Both the position numbers and the translations under genes were made by a program. 64,000 nucleotides of DNA, from positions 1 to 64,000 of the forward strand of contig NZ_JAGOPN010000004.1 of the NCBI RefSeq assembly GCF_017991995.1, given 5' to 3'. Below the pieces are notes generated by a model. It worked only from the letters and a program-made list of their open reading frames with translations. It was not told where the DNA came from and made no database searches. Position 1 is the first letter of the stretch, and each line of letters begins with the position of its first letter. Shown piece by piece: positions 9,221-17,921 of this stretch. Origin of the DNA: Pseudacidovorax sp. Lineage in GTDB: Bacteria; Pseudomonadota; Gammaproteobacteria; Burkholderiales; Burkholderiaceae_C.

Positions 9221-9508
9221 ATGCCCGACACCCTTCACGCTTTCGACATGTCCGAGATGCTCGACAGCGACGAGGCCATTGCCGAGTACCTGTCGCAGGT
9301 GATGGCGGACGGCGATGCCGATGAGCTGGTGGCAGCGCTCGGTCACATCGCACGCGCCCGCGGCATGGCGCAGATCGCGCGCGACGCCGGCCTGGGCCGC
9401 GAGTCGCTCTACAAGGCGCTTGCGCCCGGGGCCAAGCCCCGCTTCGACACCGTGCTGCGTGTGGTCAGGGCGCTGGGCGTGCGGCTGGAGGCCCGTCCTG
9501 CCGGTTGA
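9221..9508 (+). CDS. HI1420-type HTH antitoxin
   Basis: This 95-residue protein has the form of the downstream antidote of HI1419/HI1420-type toxin-antitoxin pairs. It starts with the SEMLDSDEAIAEYLSQVMAD segment and ends with a Cro/CI-like helix-turn-helix (ARARGMAQIARDAGLGRESLYKALAPGAKP, about 45-75). Such proteins bind the toxin and repress the shared promoter. The toxin reading frame immediately upstream is broken, so this antitoxin appears orphaned. It may persist as a DNA-binding protein or as protection against a related toxin elsewhere. Confidence 0.9.
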   Translation: MPDTLHAFDMSEMLDSDEAIAEYLSQVMADGDADELVAALGHIARARGMAQIARDAGLGRESLYKALAPGAKPRFDTVLRVVRALGVRLEARPAG

Positions 9509-9519
9509 GCTGGCGCGGG

Positions 9520-9756
9520 TCAACCGCCTGGCGTGCGCCGGCCGGGCACCCGCTTGAGCGGCGCCAGCAGCGGCCGCAGGCCGTTGTGGTCGATCTCCAG
9601 CATCAGCGCGAGCAGCCGGCCGATCTCGCCCTTGGGGAAGCCTTCGCGCGCGAACCACGCCAGGTAATTGCCGGGCAGGTCGGCGATGAGGGTGCCCTTG
9701 TGCTTGCCGAAGGGCATGGGCAGTGTGGCCAGGCGTTCGAGGTCTTCGGGTTTCAT
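9520..9756 (-). CDS. DUF3820 (QSregVF_b-like) small protein
   Basis: This 78-residue protein contains the conserved core MPFGKHKGTLIADLPGNYLAW and then a helix ending LALMLEIDHNGLRPLL, which I recognise as the DUF3820 family, called putative quorum-sensing-regulated virulence factor from a Pseudomonas member. Biochemical role is unknown. The ATG at 9756 overlaps the stop codon of the upstream lipoprotein gene by four bases (ATGA), so the two are translationally coupled. Confidence 0.85.
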   Translation of the reverse strand: MKPEDLERLATLPMPFGKHKGTLIADLPGNYLAWFAREGFPKGEIGRLLALMLEIDHNGLRPLLAPLKRVPGRRTPGG

Positions 9757-10169
9757 CGGGTCTGGGTCCAGTTCAGGCCATCTCTGGAGCGGTAGGTGCC
9801 GCCCGTGGCGCAGCAGCCGCCTGCGCCGAAGGCCATGCGGCCCAGTTCGGCCGTCACGCCCTGCGCATCGGCCGTCAACGAATGACGCTGGCAGCTGGTG
9901 AGGATGTTGCCGGGGTAGTAGGGCTTCGGCGCCAGCACCTGCTCCCATGCCACCTGGGCACCTTGCATCGACACGATGCGATAGACGGCGCAGTCGTGGA
10001 TCACGAGGTGGACGGGCTGGCCGTTCAGCACGCCCTCGAATATGTCGTCGGGCCCCGCAGCCTGCAGCGCGAGCGCGGCTTCGGTAGGCTGGGGCGGCGG
10101 TTCCTTGCACCCCATGGCCAGGCTGGCCGCCATCAGTGCCGCGAGAGCCGGGCGAATGGAGAAAGGCAT
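9753..10169 (-). CDS. Putative lipoprotein
   Basis: This 138-residue protein starts at 10169 (MPFSIRPALAALMAASLAMGC). The LAMGC lipobox after a hydrophobic stretch predicts a lipoprotein signal peptide with Cys20 as the lipidated residue. The mature part, rich in Pro and Ala at first, has four further cysteines (HDCAVYR, LTSCQRH and GGCCATGG) and no domain I can name. An upstream ATG at 10226 would extend it by 19 residues that would hide the signal peptide. Coupled to the DUF3820 gene by an ATGA overlap. Confidence 0.75.
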   Translation of the reverse strand: MPFSIRPALAALMAASLAMGCKEPPPQPTEAALALQAAGPDDIFEGVLNGQPVHLVIHDCAVYRIVSMQGAQVAWEQVLAPKPYYPGNILTSCQRHSLTADAQGVTAELGRMAFGAGGCCATGGTYRSRDGLNWTQTR

Positions 10170-10200
10170 CCGGCCATTGTGCGGTCGGAGCGCCGACCGC

Positions 10201-10245
10201 TCGACCCACCACCGTTCGACCCACAACGGATCGACCCAGAACCGT
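10201..10245. repeat. Three 15-bp imperfect tandem repeats
   Basis: TCGACCCACCACCGT, TCGACCCACAACGGA and TCGACCCAGAACCGT follow each other head to tail and lead directly into the extragenic palindrome at 10242. The array lies between the lipoprotein promoter and the acyl-CoA dehydrogenase terminus, so it is non-coding. Confidence 0.85.
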
Positions 10246-10301
10246 TCGGGCTGAGCTTGTCGAAGCCGGGCGCGGCGCTTCGACAGGCTCAGCGTGAACG
10301 G
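10242..10301. repeat. REP-like extragenic palindrome
   Basis: The left arm 10242-10266 (CCGTTCGGGCTGAGCTTGTC, then GAAGC) and the right arm 10277-10301 (GCTTCGACAGGCTCAGCGTG, then AACGG) form a long imperfect hairpin with a 10-base loop. This sequence class, with core TTCGACAGGCTCAG, is dispersed between genes in many Burkholderiales and Xanthomonadales genomes. It may end transcription of either flanking gene or bind a REP-associated transposase. Confidence 0.85.
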
Positions 10302-10354
10302 TCGCGGGAGATCGGCCGCGGGGCGCCATCGTCCCGCTCAGTTCCCAACCACGT

Positions 10355-11512
10355 TCAGCGCGCCGCCCGCTTCGCGATCCCCAGCGTCTTCGCCAGGATG
10401 CCCAGCATCACCTCGTCCGCACCGCCGCCTATGGACGCCAGTCGCCCGTCGCGGTACAGGCGCGACACGCGGTTCTCCAGCGTGAAGCCCATGCCGCCCC
10501 AGAACTGCAGGCAGGTGTCGGCCACCTGCCGCGTCAGCCGGCCCGCCTTGAGCTTGGCCATCGAGGCCAGCGTGAGCACGTCCTCGCCCTGCACATGCAG
10601 GTCGCAGGCGCGGTAGGTGAGGGCGCGCAGGGCCTCCACCTCGGTCTGCAGCTCGGCCAGCTTGAACTGCACCCACTGCTGGTCGGCCAGCGTGGCGCCG
10701 AACATGCGCCGTTCCTGCGCCCACTGCACCGTCTCGGCGATGCACTCTTCCATCGGCAGCAGCGAACTGGCGGCGCCCCACAGCCGCTCCTCCTGGAACT
10801 GCTGCATCTGGTAGATGAAGCCCTGCCCCTCCTCGCCGATGCGAAAGCGTTGCGGCACCCGCACCTCGTCGAAGTAGATCAGGCCCGTGTCGCTGCTGTG
10901 CATGCCGATCTTGCGGATCTTGAGTGCCTTCTCGATGCCCGGCCGGTCCATCGGCACCATCACCAGCGACTTGTTGCGGTGCACGGGGCCGTCGCTGGTG
11001 TTGACCAGCATGCACATCCAGTCGGCCTGCAGGCTGTTGGTGATCCACATCTTCTGGCCGGAGATGACGTAGTCGTCGCCGTCCTTGCGCGCCGTGCTGC
11101 GGATGGCCGCCACATCGCTGCCCGCGCCCGGCTCGCTCACGCCGATGCAGCCCACCTGCTCGCCCGTGATGGCCGGCGCCAGGAACTCGCGCTTGAGTTC
11201 CTCGCTGCCGAAGCGCGCCAGGGCCGGTGTGCACATGTCGGTCTGCACGCCGATGGCCATGGGAATGCCGCCGCAGCGCACATGGCCCAGCTCTTCGGCC
11301 ATGGCCATGGCATAGCTGTAGTCGAGCCCGCCGCCGCCGTATTCCTCCGGCTTGTTAAGGCCCAGCAGGCCCAGGGCGCCCAGGCCCTTGAAGATCTCGT
11401 GCAACGGGGCGATCTCGGCCTCTTCCCAGGCATCGACCTGCGGATTGATGGATTCGTCGATGTAGCGGCGCAGGGTCTTGCGGATCTCCTGGTGCTCGTG
11501 CGTGTACTGCAT
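10355..11512 (-). CDS. Acyl-CoA dehydrogenase, AtuD-like
   Basis: This 385-residue FAD enzyme is predicted to introduce an alpha-beta double bond into an acyl-CoA. Three acyl-CoA dehydrogenase blocks are visible: the N-terminal helical domain, the FAD-contacting segment [20 protein letters not shown] followed by [10 protein letters not shown], and a C-terminal [11 protein letters not shown] motif in which Glu367 sits where the catalytic base is expected. The sequence recalls the citronellyl/isohexenylglutaryl type (AtuD), but no other acyclic-terpene genes are nearby, so the substrate is open. Start at 11512 ([12 protein letters not shown]); an upstream ATG adds 19 residues without homology. 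Single gene, divergent from purT. Confidence 0.88.
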   Translation of the reverse strand: MQYTHEHQEIRKTLRRYIDESINPQVDAWEEAEIAPLHEIFKGLGALGLLGLNKPEEYGGGGLDYSYAMAMAEELGHVRCGGIPMAIGVQTDMCTPALARFGSEELKREFLAPAITGEQVGCIGVSEPGAGSDVAAIRSTARKDGDDYVISGQKMWITNSLQADWMCMLVNTSDGPVHRNKSLVMVPMDRPGIEKALKIRKIGMHSSDTGLIYFDEVRVPQRFRIGEEGQGFIYQMQQFQEERLWGAASSLLPMEECIAETVQWAQERRMFGATLADQQWVQFKLAELQTEVEALRALTYRACDLHVQGEDVLTLASMAKLKAGRLTRQVADTCLQFWGGMGFTLENRVSRLYRDGRLASIGGGADEVMLGILAKTLGIAKRAAR

Positions 11513-11685
11513 GGCGCGGGTGTCTCCTGTCGGCCTTCTGGCGCGCGCACGGTGGTGCGCGGCGGGCATACCACTCTAGAAGCGGGCCGCCCGGGAGGCT
11601 TGTGCCAAGTGGCTGCCCGGGCCGCGCCGACGGGGCCGTGGCTACCATTGCGGCCTTCTGCGTTTCCGCCCCCGAAAGCACGCCC

Positions 11686-12903
11686 ATGACCCGCCTCGGC
11701 ACTCCTCTGTCCCCCTCCTCCACCCGTGTGATGCTCCTGGGCTCCGGCGAGCTTGGCAAGGAAGTGCTGATCGCGCTGCAGCGTCTGGGCGTGGAGACCA
11801 TCGCCGTCGACCGCTACGACAACGCCCCCGGCCAGCAGGTGGCCCACCGCGCCCGCACCATCACCATGAGCGACCCCGACCAGCTCGAGGCGCTGCTGTC
11901 GGCCGAGCGGCCGCATCTGGTGGTGCCCGAGATCGAGGCCATCGCCACCGCCAAGCTCGAAGAGCTGGAAGAAGCCGGCCTGGTGCGCGTGATCCCCACC
12001 GCCCGCGCCGCGCGCCTGACCATGGACCGCGAAGGCATCCGCCGCCTGGCCGCCGAGACGCTGGGCCTGCCCACCAGCCCCTACAAGTTCTGCGACTCGC
12101 TGGCCGAGCTGCAGGCCGCCATCGATGGGAAGGACGGCAAGGGCATCGGCTACCCCTGCATCGTCAAGCCGGTGATGAGCAGCTCCGGCAAGGGCCAGAG
12201 CAAGATCGACGGCCCCGCCGACGTGCAGAAGGCCTGGGACTACGCCATGGCCGGCGGCCGCGTGAGCAAGGGCCGCGTCATCGTCGAGGGCTTCATCGAC
12301 TTCGACTACGAGATCACGCTGCTCACGGTGCGCGCCCTGGGCGCCGATGGCCAGGTGCAGACGCAGTTCTGCGCACCCATCGGCCACCTGCAGGTCAGCG
12401 GCGACTATGTCGAAAGCTGGCAGCCCCACCCCATGCACCCCGAGGCGCTGCGCAAGGCGCAGGACATCGCCGAGCGCGTGACGGCCGACCTGGGCGGCCA
12501 GGGCCTGTTCGGCGTGGAACTGTTCGTCAAGGGCGAGGAGGTGTGGTTCAGCGAAGTGAGCCCGCGCCCGCACGACACCGGCCTGGTCACGCTGGCCACG
12601 CAATGGCAGAGCGAATTCGAGCTGCACGCCCGCGCCATCCTGGGCCTGCCGGTGGACACCACGCTCAAGAGCCCCGGCGCCAGCGCCGTCATCTACGGCG
12701 GCGTGGATGCCACCGGCATCGTCTTCGACGGCGTGGCCGAGGCCCTGGCCGTGCCCGGCACCGACCTGCGCCTCTTCGGCAAGCCGGAGAGCTTCGTCAA
12801 GCGCCGCATGGGCGTGGCGCTGGCCCATGCGGAGGATGTGGACACGGCCCGCGCGCGGGCCAAGGAGGCGGCGGGGAAGGTCAAGCCGCGGGTGGCGGAC
12901 TGA
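11686..12903 (+). CDS. purT: Formate-dependent phosphoribosylglycinamide formyltransferase
   Basis: PurT makes formyl-GAR from GAR, formate and ATP in purine biosynthesis, bypassing folate-dependent PurN. The 405-residue ATP-grasp protein shows the N-terminal [12 protein letters not shown] nucleotide-binding turn, [10 protein letters not shown], a central [12 protein letters not shown] phosphate-binding loop and the metal-binding [20 protein letters not shown] segment near residues 270-290, all typical. The start at 11686 ([10 protein letters not shown]) agrees with family members; the upstream ATG at 11602 lies in the promoter region. Stands alone between convergent and divergent neighbours. 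Confidence 0.96.
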   Translation: MTRLGTPLSPSSTRVMLLGSGELGKEVLIALQRLGVETIAVDRYDNAPGQQVAHRARTITMSDPDQLEALLSAERPHLVVPEIEAIATAKLEELEEAGLVRVIPTARAARLTMDREGIRRLAAETLGLPTSPYKFCDSLAELQAAIDGKDGKGIGYPCIVKPVMSSSGKGQSKIDGPADVQKAWDYAMAGGRVSKGRVIVEGFIDFDYEITLLTVRALGADGQVQTQFCAPIGHLQVSGDYVESWQPHPMHPEALRKAQDIAERVTADLGGQGLFGVELFVKGEEVWFSEVSPRPHDTGLVTLATQWQSEFELHARAILGLPVDTTLKSPGASAVIYGGVDATGIVFDGVAEALAVPGTDLRLFGKPESFVKRRMGVALAHAEDVDTARARAKEAAGKVKPRVAD

Positions 12904-13008
12904 TCCTTCTCGCCGCACCGAACGGGCCGCGTGGCTGGCCGGTTCATCGCCAGGTCGTGACGATGGCGCAGGGGCTGCGCCCGTCCTGGCGCTGACGCTC
13001 GGCGCGCC

Positions 13009-13764
13009 TCAGGCCGAATAGCGCAGCCGCACCTCGCCCAGCCCTTCGATGGCACCGACCACGTTGGTGTCCACGGGCGCTGCCAGCAGCCCCGTGCACG
13101 AGCCCGTCGTGACGATCTGCCCGGGCGACAGCGGCACGCCACGCTCGGTGCAATGCCGGGCCAGCCAGCCCACCAGCCGCCACACGTCCTGCGCCGGATT
13201 GCCGCCCGTGGTGCGCGCCGCCTCGGCATCGCCGAACTTGAGCGTGGCCTGCAGGGTGCGCAGGTCCAGGGCCGATGGGGCGAGCGGGGCCGCCTCGCCG
13301 ACGACCAGCGCGCCGTGGCTCTGAAGGTCGGCCAGCCGCAGCGGCGCGGGCGCCTCGCGGCCGGCGGCCAGGCGGCTTTCCACGCATTCGATCGTGGGCA
13401 CCACGGCGTCGAAGAAGCTGGCGAGTTCGCTGGGCGTGGGCATGTCCTGCCGCACTTCCAGCAGCTTGCCCACGCGCAGGGCGGCCTCCAGCTCGACCCA
13501 GCGGGCCGCGAAACGCGCGGCCGGCAGCACGGCGCCGGAGGCGTGCATGCCGGACGCAGGCAGCGGTGCGCAGTTGGGTTCGGCCTCGGCATTGGGCGCG
13601 CCGACCTTCCAGCCACCGATGCCGCTGCCCAGGTGGGCGAGGATGGCGTCCTGCACCGCGTAGGCCTCGGCGGCATCGGTTGGTAGCCAGCCCGTGGGTG
13701 CAATGCGGCGGGCAGCGGTGAAGGCGGTGGCCAGTTGCTGGCCGAGGTCGGTGATGGCAGTCAT
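13009..13764 (-). CDS. 2-keto-4-pentenoate hydratase family protein
   Basis: This 251-residue protein belongs to the MhpD/XylJ-type hydratase and 4-oxalocrotonate decarboxylase group (fumarylacetoacetase fold), which adds water to, or decarboxylates, 2-oxo-dienoates after meta cleavage of aromatic rings. Family features include GIGGWKVGAPNAEAE, the metal-binding WVELEAALRVGKLL (ELE) and the C-terminal IVTTGSCTGLLAAPVDTNVV. The ATG at 13764 is preferred over one at 13857 by homology. It is not beside other meta-cleavage genes. It lies next to the AraC gene of the neighbouring catabolic locus, so it might act on a ring-opened intermediate made there. Confidence 0.82.
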   Translation of the reverse strand: MTAITDLGQQLATAFTAARRIAPTGWLPTDAAEAYAVQDAILAHLGSGIGGWKVGAPNAEAEPNCAPLPASGMHASGAVLPAARFAARWVELEAALRVGKLLEVRQDMPTPSELASFFDAVVPTIECVESRLAAGREAPAPLRLADLQSHGALVVGEAAPLAPSALDLRTLQATLKFGDAEAARTTGGNPAQDVWRLVGWLARHCTERGVPLSPGQIVTTGSCTGLLAAPVDTNVVGAIEGLGEVRLRYSA

Positions 13765-13876
13765 GGAAGCAGCGGTGCGATGAATGAACAGGGCAGCCGG
13801 CGAGTATGCCGGCCTCTGCAAGCCCAGCCACGTGGGATGGCCGCGCGGGAAAGCCACGTTGCGGCGGCGCTCGACC

Positions 13877-14776
13877 TCAGCCGGCTGCGTCCTCGGACCA
13901 TTCCGCCAGCGCCTGGGCCCGGTACTCGCGCGGCGTCAGCCCCTTGTGCTTGCGGAAGAAGCGGCCGAAGTAGGCCTCGTCGCCGAAGCCCAGGCTCACG
14001 GCGATCTGCTTGATGCTGTTGGGCGTGTAGATCAGCTCGCGTTGCGCCTCGTGCAGCAGGCGAGCGTTGATCACGTCCAGGCTCGACAGCCCCAGCACCT
14101 CTCGGCACAGCCGCGTGAGCTGTCCGGCCGTGATGCCCAGCAGCTCGGCATAGGCGGGCACCGGCAGGTGCTCGCGGTAGCGCGCGTCGACCAGGCGGCG
14201 GAAGGTCTCGATCTGCTCGGCGCGGCGCGAGCGCGGCCGCGCCAAATGCTCCTTCTTCAACCGGTGCAGCCGCGCCACCTGCACCAGCAGGGCCGTGAGC
14301 AGCGACATGCCGGCCGCGGTGTGGCCCGTGTCGGCCAGCCGGTGCTCGGCCTCGATGGCGTGGAAGAGCGGCATCAGCCGCGCCAGCTCGTCGGCCGTCA
14401 GCGGCATCAGCTGCGGCGTGCGCAGCGTCTCGCGCAGGGCCGGCATCACCAGGTCGGCCAGCGATTCCAGGGGCCGCTGCGCGGCCGTCACCACCGGGCC
14501 GTCGGTGTCGTCGGAGAAGCGGAAGCTGTGCACGGTTTGTGCGGGAACGAGGACCAGGCAGGGCGCCTCGGCCTCCAGCCGCTCGTGGTCCACCAGCACC
14601 CGCACGCGGCCCTGCTGCAGCACCAGCAGCTGAAGGAAGGCATCGTGGGTATGGGGCTGGATGTCCCAGTTGTAGGGCTTCGAGCGTTGCGGGATCCACT
14701 CGAAGTCGAAGCTCGCGAGCCAGCCGGGACTGGCCTGGTCGCCATAGAGCGAGTAGTTGGGAATCGCGCGCGCCAT
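13877..14776 (-). CDS. AraC-family transcriptional regulator
   Basis: This 299-residue regulator has an N-terminal cupin-type effector domain (HTHDAFLQLLVLQQGRVRVLVDH, about 42-64) and a C-terminal pair of helix-turn-helices from about 195 to 290. The second carries the family signature IAVSLGFGDEAYFGRFFRKHKGLTPREYR. It resembles regulators of aromatic acid degradation such as PobR/HpaA-type proteins. It is divergent from the SDR-flavoprotein-NIPSNAP operon starting at 14875, and 21-bp-spaced direct repeats lie in the 98-base gap, so it very likely controls that operon in response to the pathway substrate. Confidence 0.92.
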   Translation of the reverse strand: MARAIPNYSLYGDQASPGWLASFDFEWIPQRSKPYNWDIQPHTHDAFLQLLVLQQGRVRVLVDHERLEAEAPCLVLVPAQTVHSFRFSDDTDGPVVTAAQRPLESLADLVMPALRETLRTPQLMPLTADELARLMPLFHAIEAEHRLADTGHTAAGMSLLTALLVQVARLHRLKKEHLARPRSRRAEQIETFRRLVDARYREHLPVPAYAELLGITAGQLTRLCREVLGLSSLDVINARLLHEAQRELIYTPNSIKQIAVSLGFGDEAYFGRFFRKHKGLTPREYRAQALAEWSEDAAG

Positions 14777-14781
14777 GCGCC

Positions 14782-14811
14782 GGAATTGTCCGGGTCTTGG
14801 CTGGAATCGTC
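14782..14811. promoter_or_regulatory. Direct-repeat operator for the adjacent AraC-type regulator
   Basis: GGAATTGTC (14782-14790) and GGAATCGTC (14803-14811) are near-identical direct repeats with a 21-base period, two DNA turns. This is the usual layout of AraC-family half-sites. They lie between the divergent AraC gene and the SDR gene. Confidence 0.55.
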
Positions 14812-14874
14812 AAAGCGATGGCCGGTGGCGACGCCCAGAATTCCCTCGGCATCACGACAACAGGAGACATCGCC

Positions 14875-15735
14875 ATGACGGCCCTTTCCACGGCCCATCC
14901 GTCCACCGCCTCGCCCGCTGCGGCCGGCGCATCCGCCCACTGGCTGGGGCTCGCGCAGCAGGTCTGCGTGGTCAGCGGCGCGGCCAGCGGCATCGGCGCC
15001 GCCATCGCCCGAGCCCTGGCCCAGGCCGGCGCGCGCGTGGCCCTGCTGGACCGCGATGCCGAGGGCTGCGCCGCCATGGCGCACCGGCTGCAGCAGGACT
15101 TCGATGCGCAGGCCCTGGCCATCGCCTGCGACATCGCCGACGAAGCGGCCGTCGGTGCCGCGGCGGCACAGGTGCGCGCGGTGCTCGGCCCCTGCAATGT
15201 GCTCGTCAACAACGCCGGCCTGCTGCGTGCCGGCGGCCTGGCCGACGTGGGCCTGGCGCAATGGAACGAGGTGCTGGGCATCAACCTGGGCGGCTACCTG
15301 CTGTGCGCGCGGGCCTTCGGCGCGGACATGCGCGCGGCCGGCCGCGGCAGCATCGTGAACGTGGCCTCCATCTCGGGCCGCTTTCCGCAGAGCGGCAGCG
15401 GGGCCTACAGCGCCAGCAAGGCTGGCGTGCTGCTGATGTCGCGCCAACTGGCCGTGGAGTGGGGTCCGCACGGGGTGCGCAGCAATGCGGTACTGCCCGG
15501 CATGATCCGCACGGCCCTGTCCGCGAAGTTCTACGAAGAGCCCGGCTTCGAGGCCCGACGCGCCGCCATGACGGCCAGCCGCCGCATCGGCGAGCCCGAG
15601 GACATCGCCGATGTCGCGCTCTTCCTGGCCAGCCCGCGCTCGGCCTATGTCAACGGCGCGGAGATCCTCGTCGACGGCGGCATGGCCAACATGCTGATGG
15701 ACATGGTCCCTCGCCCTGGTTTCAACAAGCAATAA
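14875..15735 (+). CDS. Short-chain dehydrogenase/reductase
   Basis: This 286-residue classical SDR oxidises or reduces an alcohol/ketone with NAD(P). The Rossmann motif is SGAASGIG (34-41; Ser replaces the usual Thr), then NNAG (112-115), catalytic Ser165 and YSASK (Tyr178, Lys182). The C-terminus VNGAEILVDGG is family-standard. The start at 14875 follows a CAGGAGACAT ribosome-binding site. It is the first gene of an operon with a flavoprotein (12-base gap) and a NIPSNAP protein. The SDR probably works on the same ring substrate as the flavoprotein. Confidence 0.9.
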   Translation: MTALSTAHPSTASPAAAGASAHWLGLAQQVCVVSGAASGIGAAIARALAQAGARVALLDRDAEGCAAMAHRLQQDFDAQALAIACDIADEAAVGAAAAQVRAVLGPCNVLVNNAGLLRAGGLADVGLAQWNEVLGINLGGYLLCARAFGADMRAAGRGSIVNVASISGRFPQSGSGAYSASKAGVLLMSRQLAVEWGPHGVRSNAVLPGMIRTALSAKFYEEPGFEARRAAMTASRRIGEPEDIADVALFLASPRSAYVNGAEILVDGGMANMLMDMVPRPGFNKQ

Positions 15736-15746
15736 GGAGACATTCC

Positions 15747-17492
15747 ATGAGCAAGGATTTCGACCTGCTGGTCGTCGGCTCCGGCGCTGCCGGGCTGACC
15801 TGCGCCATAACCGCGAAGAAGCGCGGCCTCACCGTCGCGGTGCTGGAGAAGGAGCCCGTCTTCGGCGGCACCACGGCGCTGTCGGGCGGCGTGCTGTGGA
15901 TCCCGCTGGGCCCGCACGGCCGGCAACAGAACCCGGCCGACACGCGCGAGGCCGTGCGCACCTACCTCATGCAGGAGAGCGGGCGCTTCTACGACGAGGC
16001 CACCGCCCAGGCCTTCATCGAGCACGGGCCGGCCATGGTCGACTTCCTGCAGCGCGAGACGCAGATGCAGTTCGTGCCCACGCTGTACCCCGACTACCAC
16101 TGCGACGCCCCCGGCGGCGCGCAGGTCGGGCGCTCGATCCTGGCCGCGCCCTACGACATCCGCGGCCTGGGCGAGGACATGGCGCGGCTCAAGCCGCCGC
16201 TGGAGACCATCACCTTCATCGGCATGATGTTCAACTCCTCCAACGCGGACCTGAAGCACTTCTTCCGCGCGACGAAGTCGCTCACCTCGGCCCTGTACGT
16301 CGCGCGCCGCCTGGCCACGCACCTCAAGGAGCTGGCGCTGTACCGCCGCGGCGTGCAGGTCACCAGCGGCAACGCGCTGGCCGCACGGCTGGCGCGCTCG
16401 GCATTGGATCTGGGCATTCCCATCCTCACCAGCACCCCGGTGCGCGGCCTGCTCGAAGAGGGCGGTCGCATCACCGGCGTTCGCGTGGAAGGCGAGGGCG
16501 GCCCGCGAGAACTGCGCGCGCGCCATGGCGTGGTGCTGGCCTGCGGCGGCTTTCCGCATGACGCCAGGCGCATCGCCCAGGCCTATCCGCATGTGCGTCG
16601 CGGTGGCGAACACCTGTCGCCCACGCCCGAAAGCAACACGGGCGATGGCGTCAACCTGGCCGAGGCCGCTGGCGGTGTGGCCGACATCCGCTATGCCGAC
16701 AGCGCGGCGTGGATGCCCGTCTCGCGCGTGCCGCTGGGCGGTGGCCGCTTCGGTGTCTTCCCGCACCTGCTCGACCGCTACAAGCCCGGCGTGATCGCCG
16801 TGCTGAAGAACGGCCGGCGCTTCTGCAATGAATCGGAGTCGTACCACGACGTCGGCGCGGCGCTCACCCGGGCCTGCGAAGGCCAGAAGGAAACGGTCAT
16901 GTGGCTGGTCTGCGACAAGGCCTGCCTGGCCAAGTACGGCCTGGGCTACGTCAAGCCTGCACCCATGCCCATCGGCCCGCACCTGCGCAGCGGCTACCTG
17001 CTGCAGGGCCGCACGCTGGCCGAACTGGCCGCCCAGGCCGGCATCGACCCGCAGGGCCTGGAGGCCACGGTGCGCACCTACAACCCGCCGGCCGAGCGCG
17101 GCGAGGATCCGGCCTTCGGCCGCGGCAAGACCGCCTTCAACCGCTACCTGGCCGACCCGGAACACCGGCCCAACCCCTGCGTCGCGCCGGTGGCCCAGGG
17201 CCCCTTCTATGCCGTGCGCGTGGTCATGGGCGATCTGGGCACCTTCGATGGCCTGCAGACCAGCCTGGCGGGCGAGGTGCTGCGCCGCGACGGCCAGCCG
17301 ATCCCGGGCCTGTACGCAGTCGGCAACGACCGTGCCAGCATGATGGGCGGCGCCTACCCGGGGGCCGGCATCACGCACGGGCCCAACATGGTCTTCGCGT
17401 ACCTCACCGCGCACCACATCGCCGACCGGGCCGAGGCGTCGCATGCGGCGCCGGCCGTGCGCGTGCAAGCGCAAGAAGAGGTGGTGGCATGA
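15747..17492 (+). CDS. FAD-dependent dehydrogenase, KstD/fumarate-reductase family (1 of 3)
   Basis: This 581-residue flavoprotein has the N-terminal FAD motif VVGSGAAGLTCAITAKKRG, then FGGTTALSGG, and the C-terminal GLYAVGNDRASMMGGAYPGAGIT block. That pattern marks the FAD-binding-2 family of 3-ketosteroid dehydrogenases and fumarate-reductase-like enzymes. These catalyse C-C desaturation next to a carbonyl, or the reverse. No signal peptide, haem or FMN domain is seen, so it is a soluble cytoplasmic dehydrogenase that needs an electron acceptor. Two homologues lie at 22998-24830 and 27719-29461, each beside another dehydrogenase. A steroid substrate is unlikely to be deducible; an alicyclic ketone is a reasonable guess. 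Confidence 0.88.
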   Translation: MSKDFDLLVVGSGAAGLTCAITAKKRGLTVAVLEKEPVFGGTTALSGGVLWIPLGPHGRQQNPADTREAVRTYLMQESGRFYDEATAQAFIEHGPAMVDFLQRETQMQFVPTLYPDYHCDAPGGAQVGRSILAAPYDIRGLGEDMARLKPPLETITFIGMMFNSSNADLKHFFRATKSLTSALYVARRLATHLKELALYRRGVQVTSGNALAARLARSALDLGIPILTSTPVRGLLEEGGRITGVRVEGEGGPRELRARHGVVLACGGFPHDARRIAQAYPHVRRGGEHLSPTPESNTGDGVNLAEAAGGVADIRYADSAAWMPVSRVPLGGGRFGVFPHLLDRYKPGVIAVLKNGRRFCNESESYHDVGAALTRACEGQKETVMWLVCDKACLAKYGLGYVKPAPMPIGPHLRSGYLLQGRTLAELAAQAGIDPQGLEATVRTYNPPAERGEDPAFGRGKTAFNRYLADPEHRPNPCVAPVAQGPFYAVRVVMGDLGTFDGLQTSLAGEVLRRDGQPIPGLYAVGNDRASMMGGAYPGAGITHGPNMVFAYLTAHHIADRAEASHAAPAVRVQAQEEVVA

Positions 17493-17917
17493 GTGCCCCG
17501 CCGACCGCGTCGAAGGGCACGCGCGCTGCGCGAAAGGCGGCGGCAGCGGGCTCCACGCCCGGCCCACTGGCGATCGTGGCGCCGCCCGGCAAGCCGCTGG
17601 TGGACCACCGCATCTACATCATCGCGCTGCGCAAGATGCCCGAATTCCTGCAGGTCTTCAACCAGCTGGCCATGCCGGTGCTGATGCAGACCCTCGGCCA
17701 TCCTCTGGGCTTCTGGACCAGCCTGGTGGGCCCGCAGAACCAGTTCGTGCATCTCTGGGCCTACGACGACCTGGCCGACTACGAACGCCGCAGCGCCGCA
17801 CGGGACGCGCATCCCGACTTCGCGCGCTACCTTGCCGCCTCGGGCCACCTGATCACGGCGCAGGAGACGCGGCTGATCCGGGCGGTGGCGATGCCGGGGT
17901 GGGTGGCCGGGGCGTAG
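17489..17917 (+). CDS. NIPSNAP-family protein
   Basis: This 142-residue protein has a low-complexity Ala/Arg/Pro head (about 1-35) and then one NIPSNAP ferredoxin-like domain: VDHRIYIIALRKMPEFLQVFN, GFWTSLVGPQNQFVHLWAYDD and RRSAARDAHPDF. NIPSNAP proteins recur in bacterial catabolic operons, but their role is not settled. Binding of a small organic intermediate or chaperoning is possible. Its ATG overlaps the flavoprotein stop (ATGA), showing translational coupling. The operon ends here, facing brnA. Confidence 0.88.
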   Translation: MSAPPTASKGTRAARKAAAAGSTPGPLAIVAPPGKPLVDHRIYIIALRKMPEFLQVFNQLAMPVLMQTLGHPLGFWTSLVGPQNQFVHLWAYDDLADYERRSAARDAHPDFARYLAASGHLITAQETRLIRAVAMPGWVAGA

Positions 17918-17921
17918 GGCC

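Noticed and set aside
6269-9658. Very long minus-strand reading frame opposite nadE
   Set aside because: High-GC codon structure of nadE leaves the antisense frame open; the translation is Arg/His/Gly-rich with no recognisable domain.
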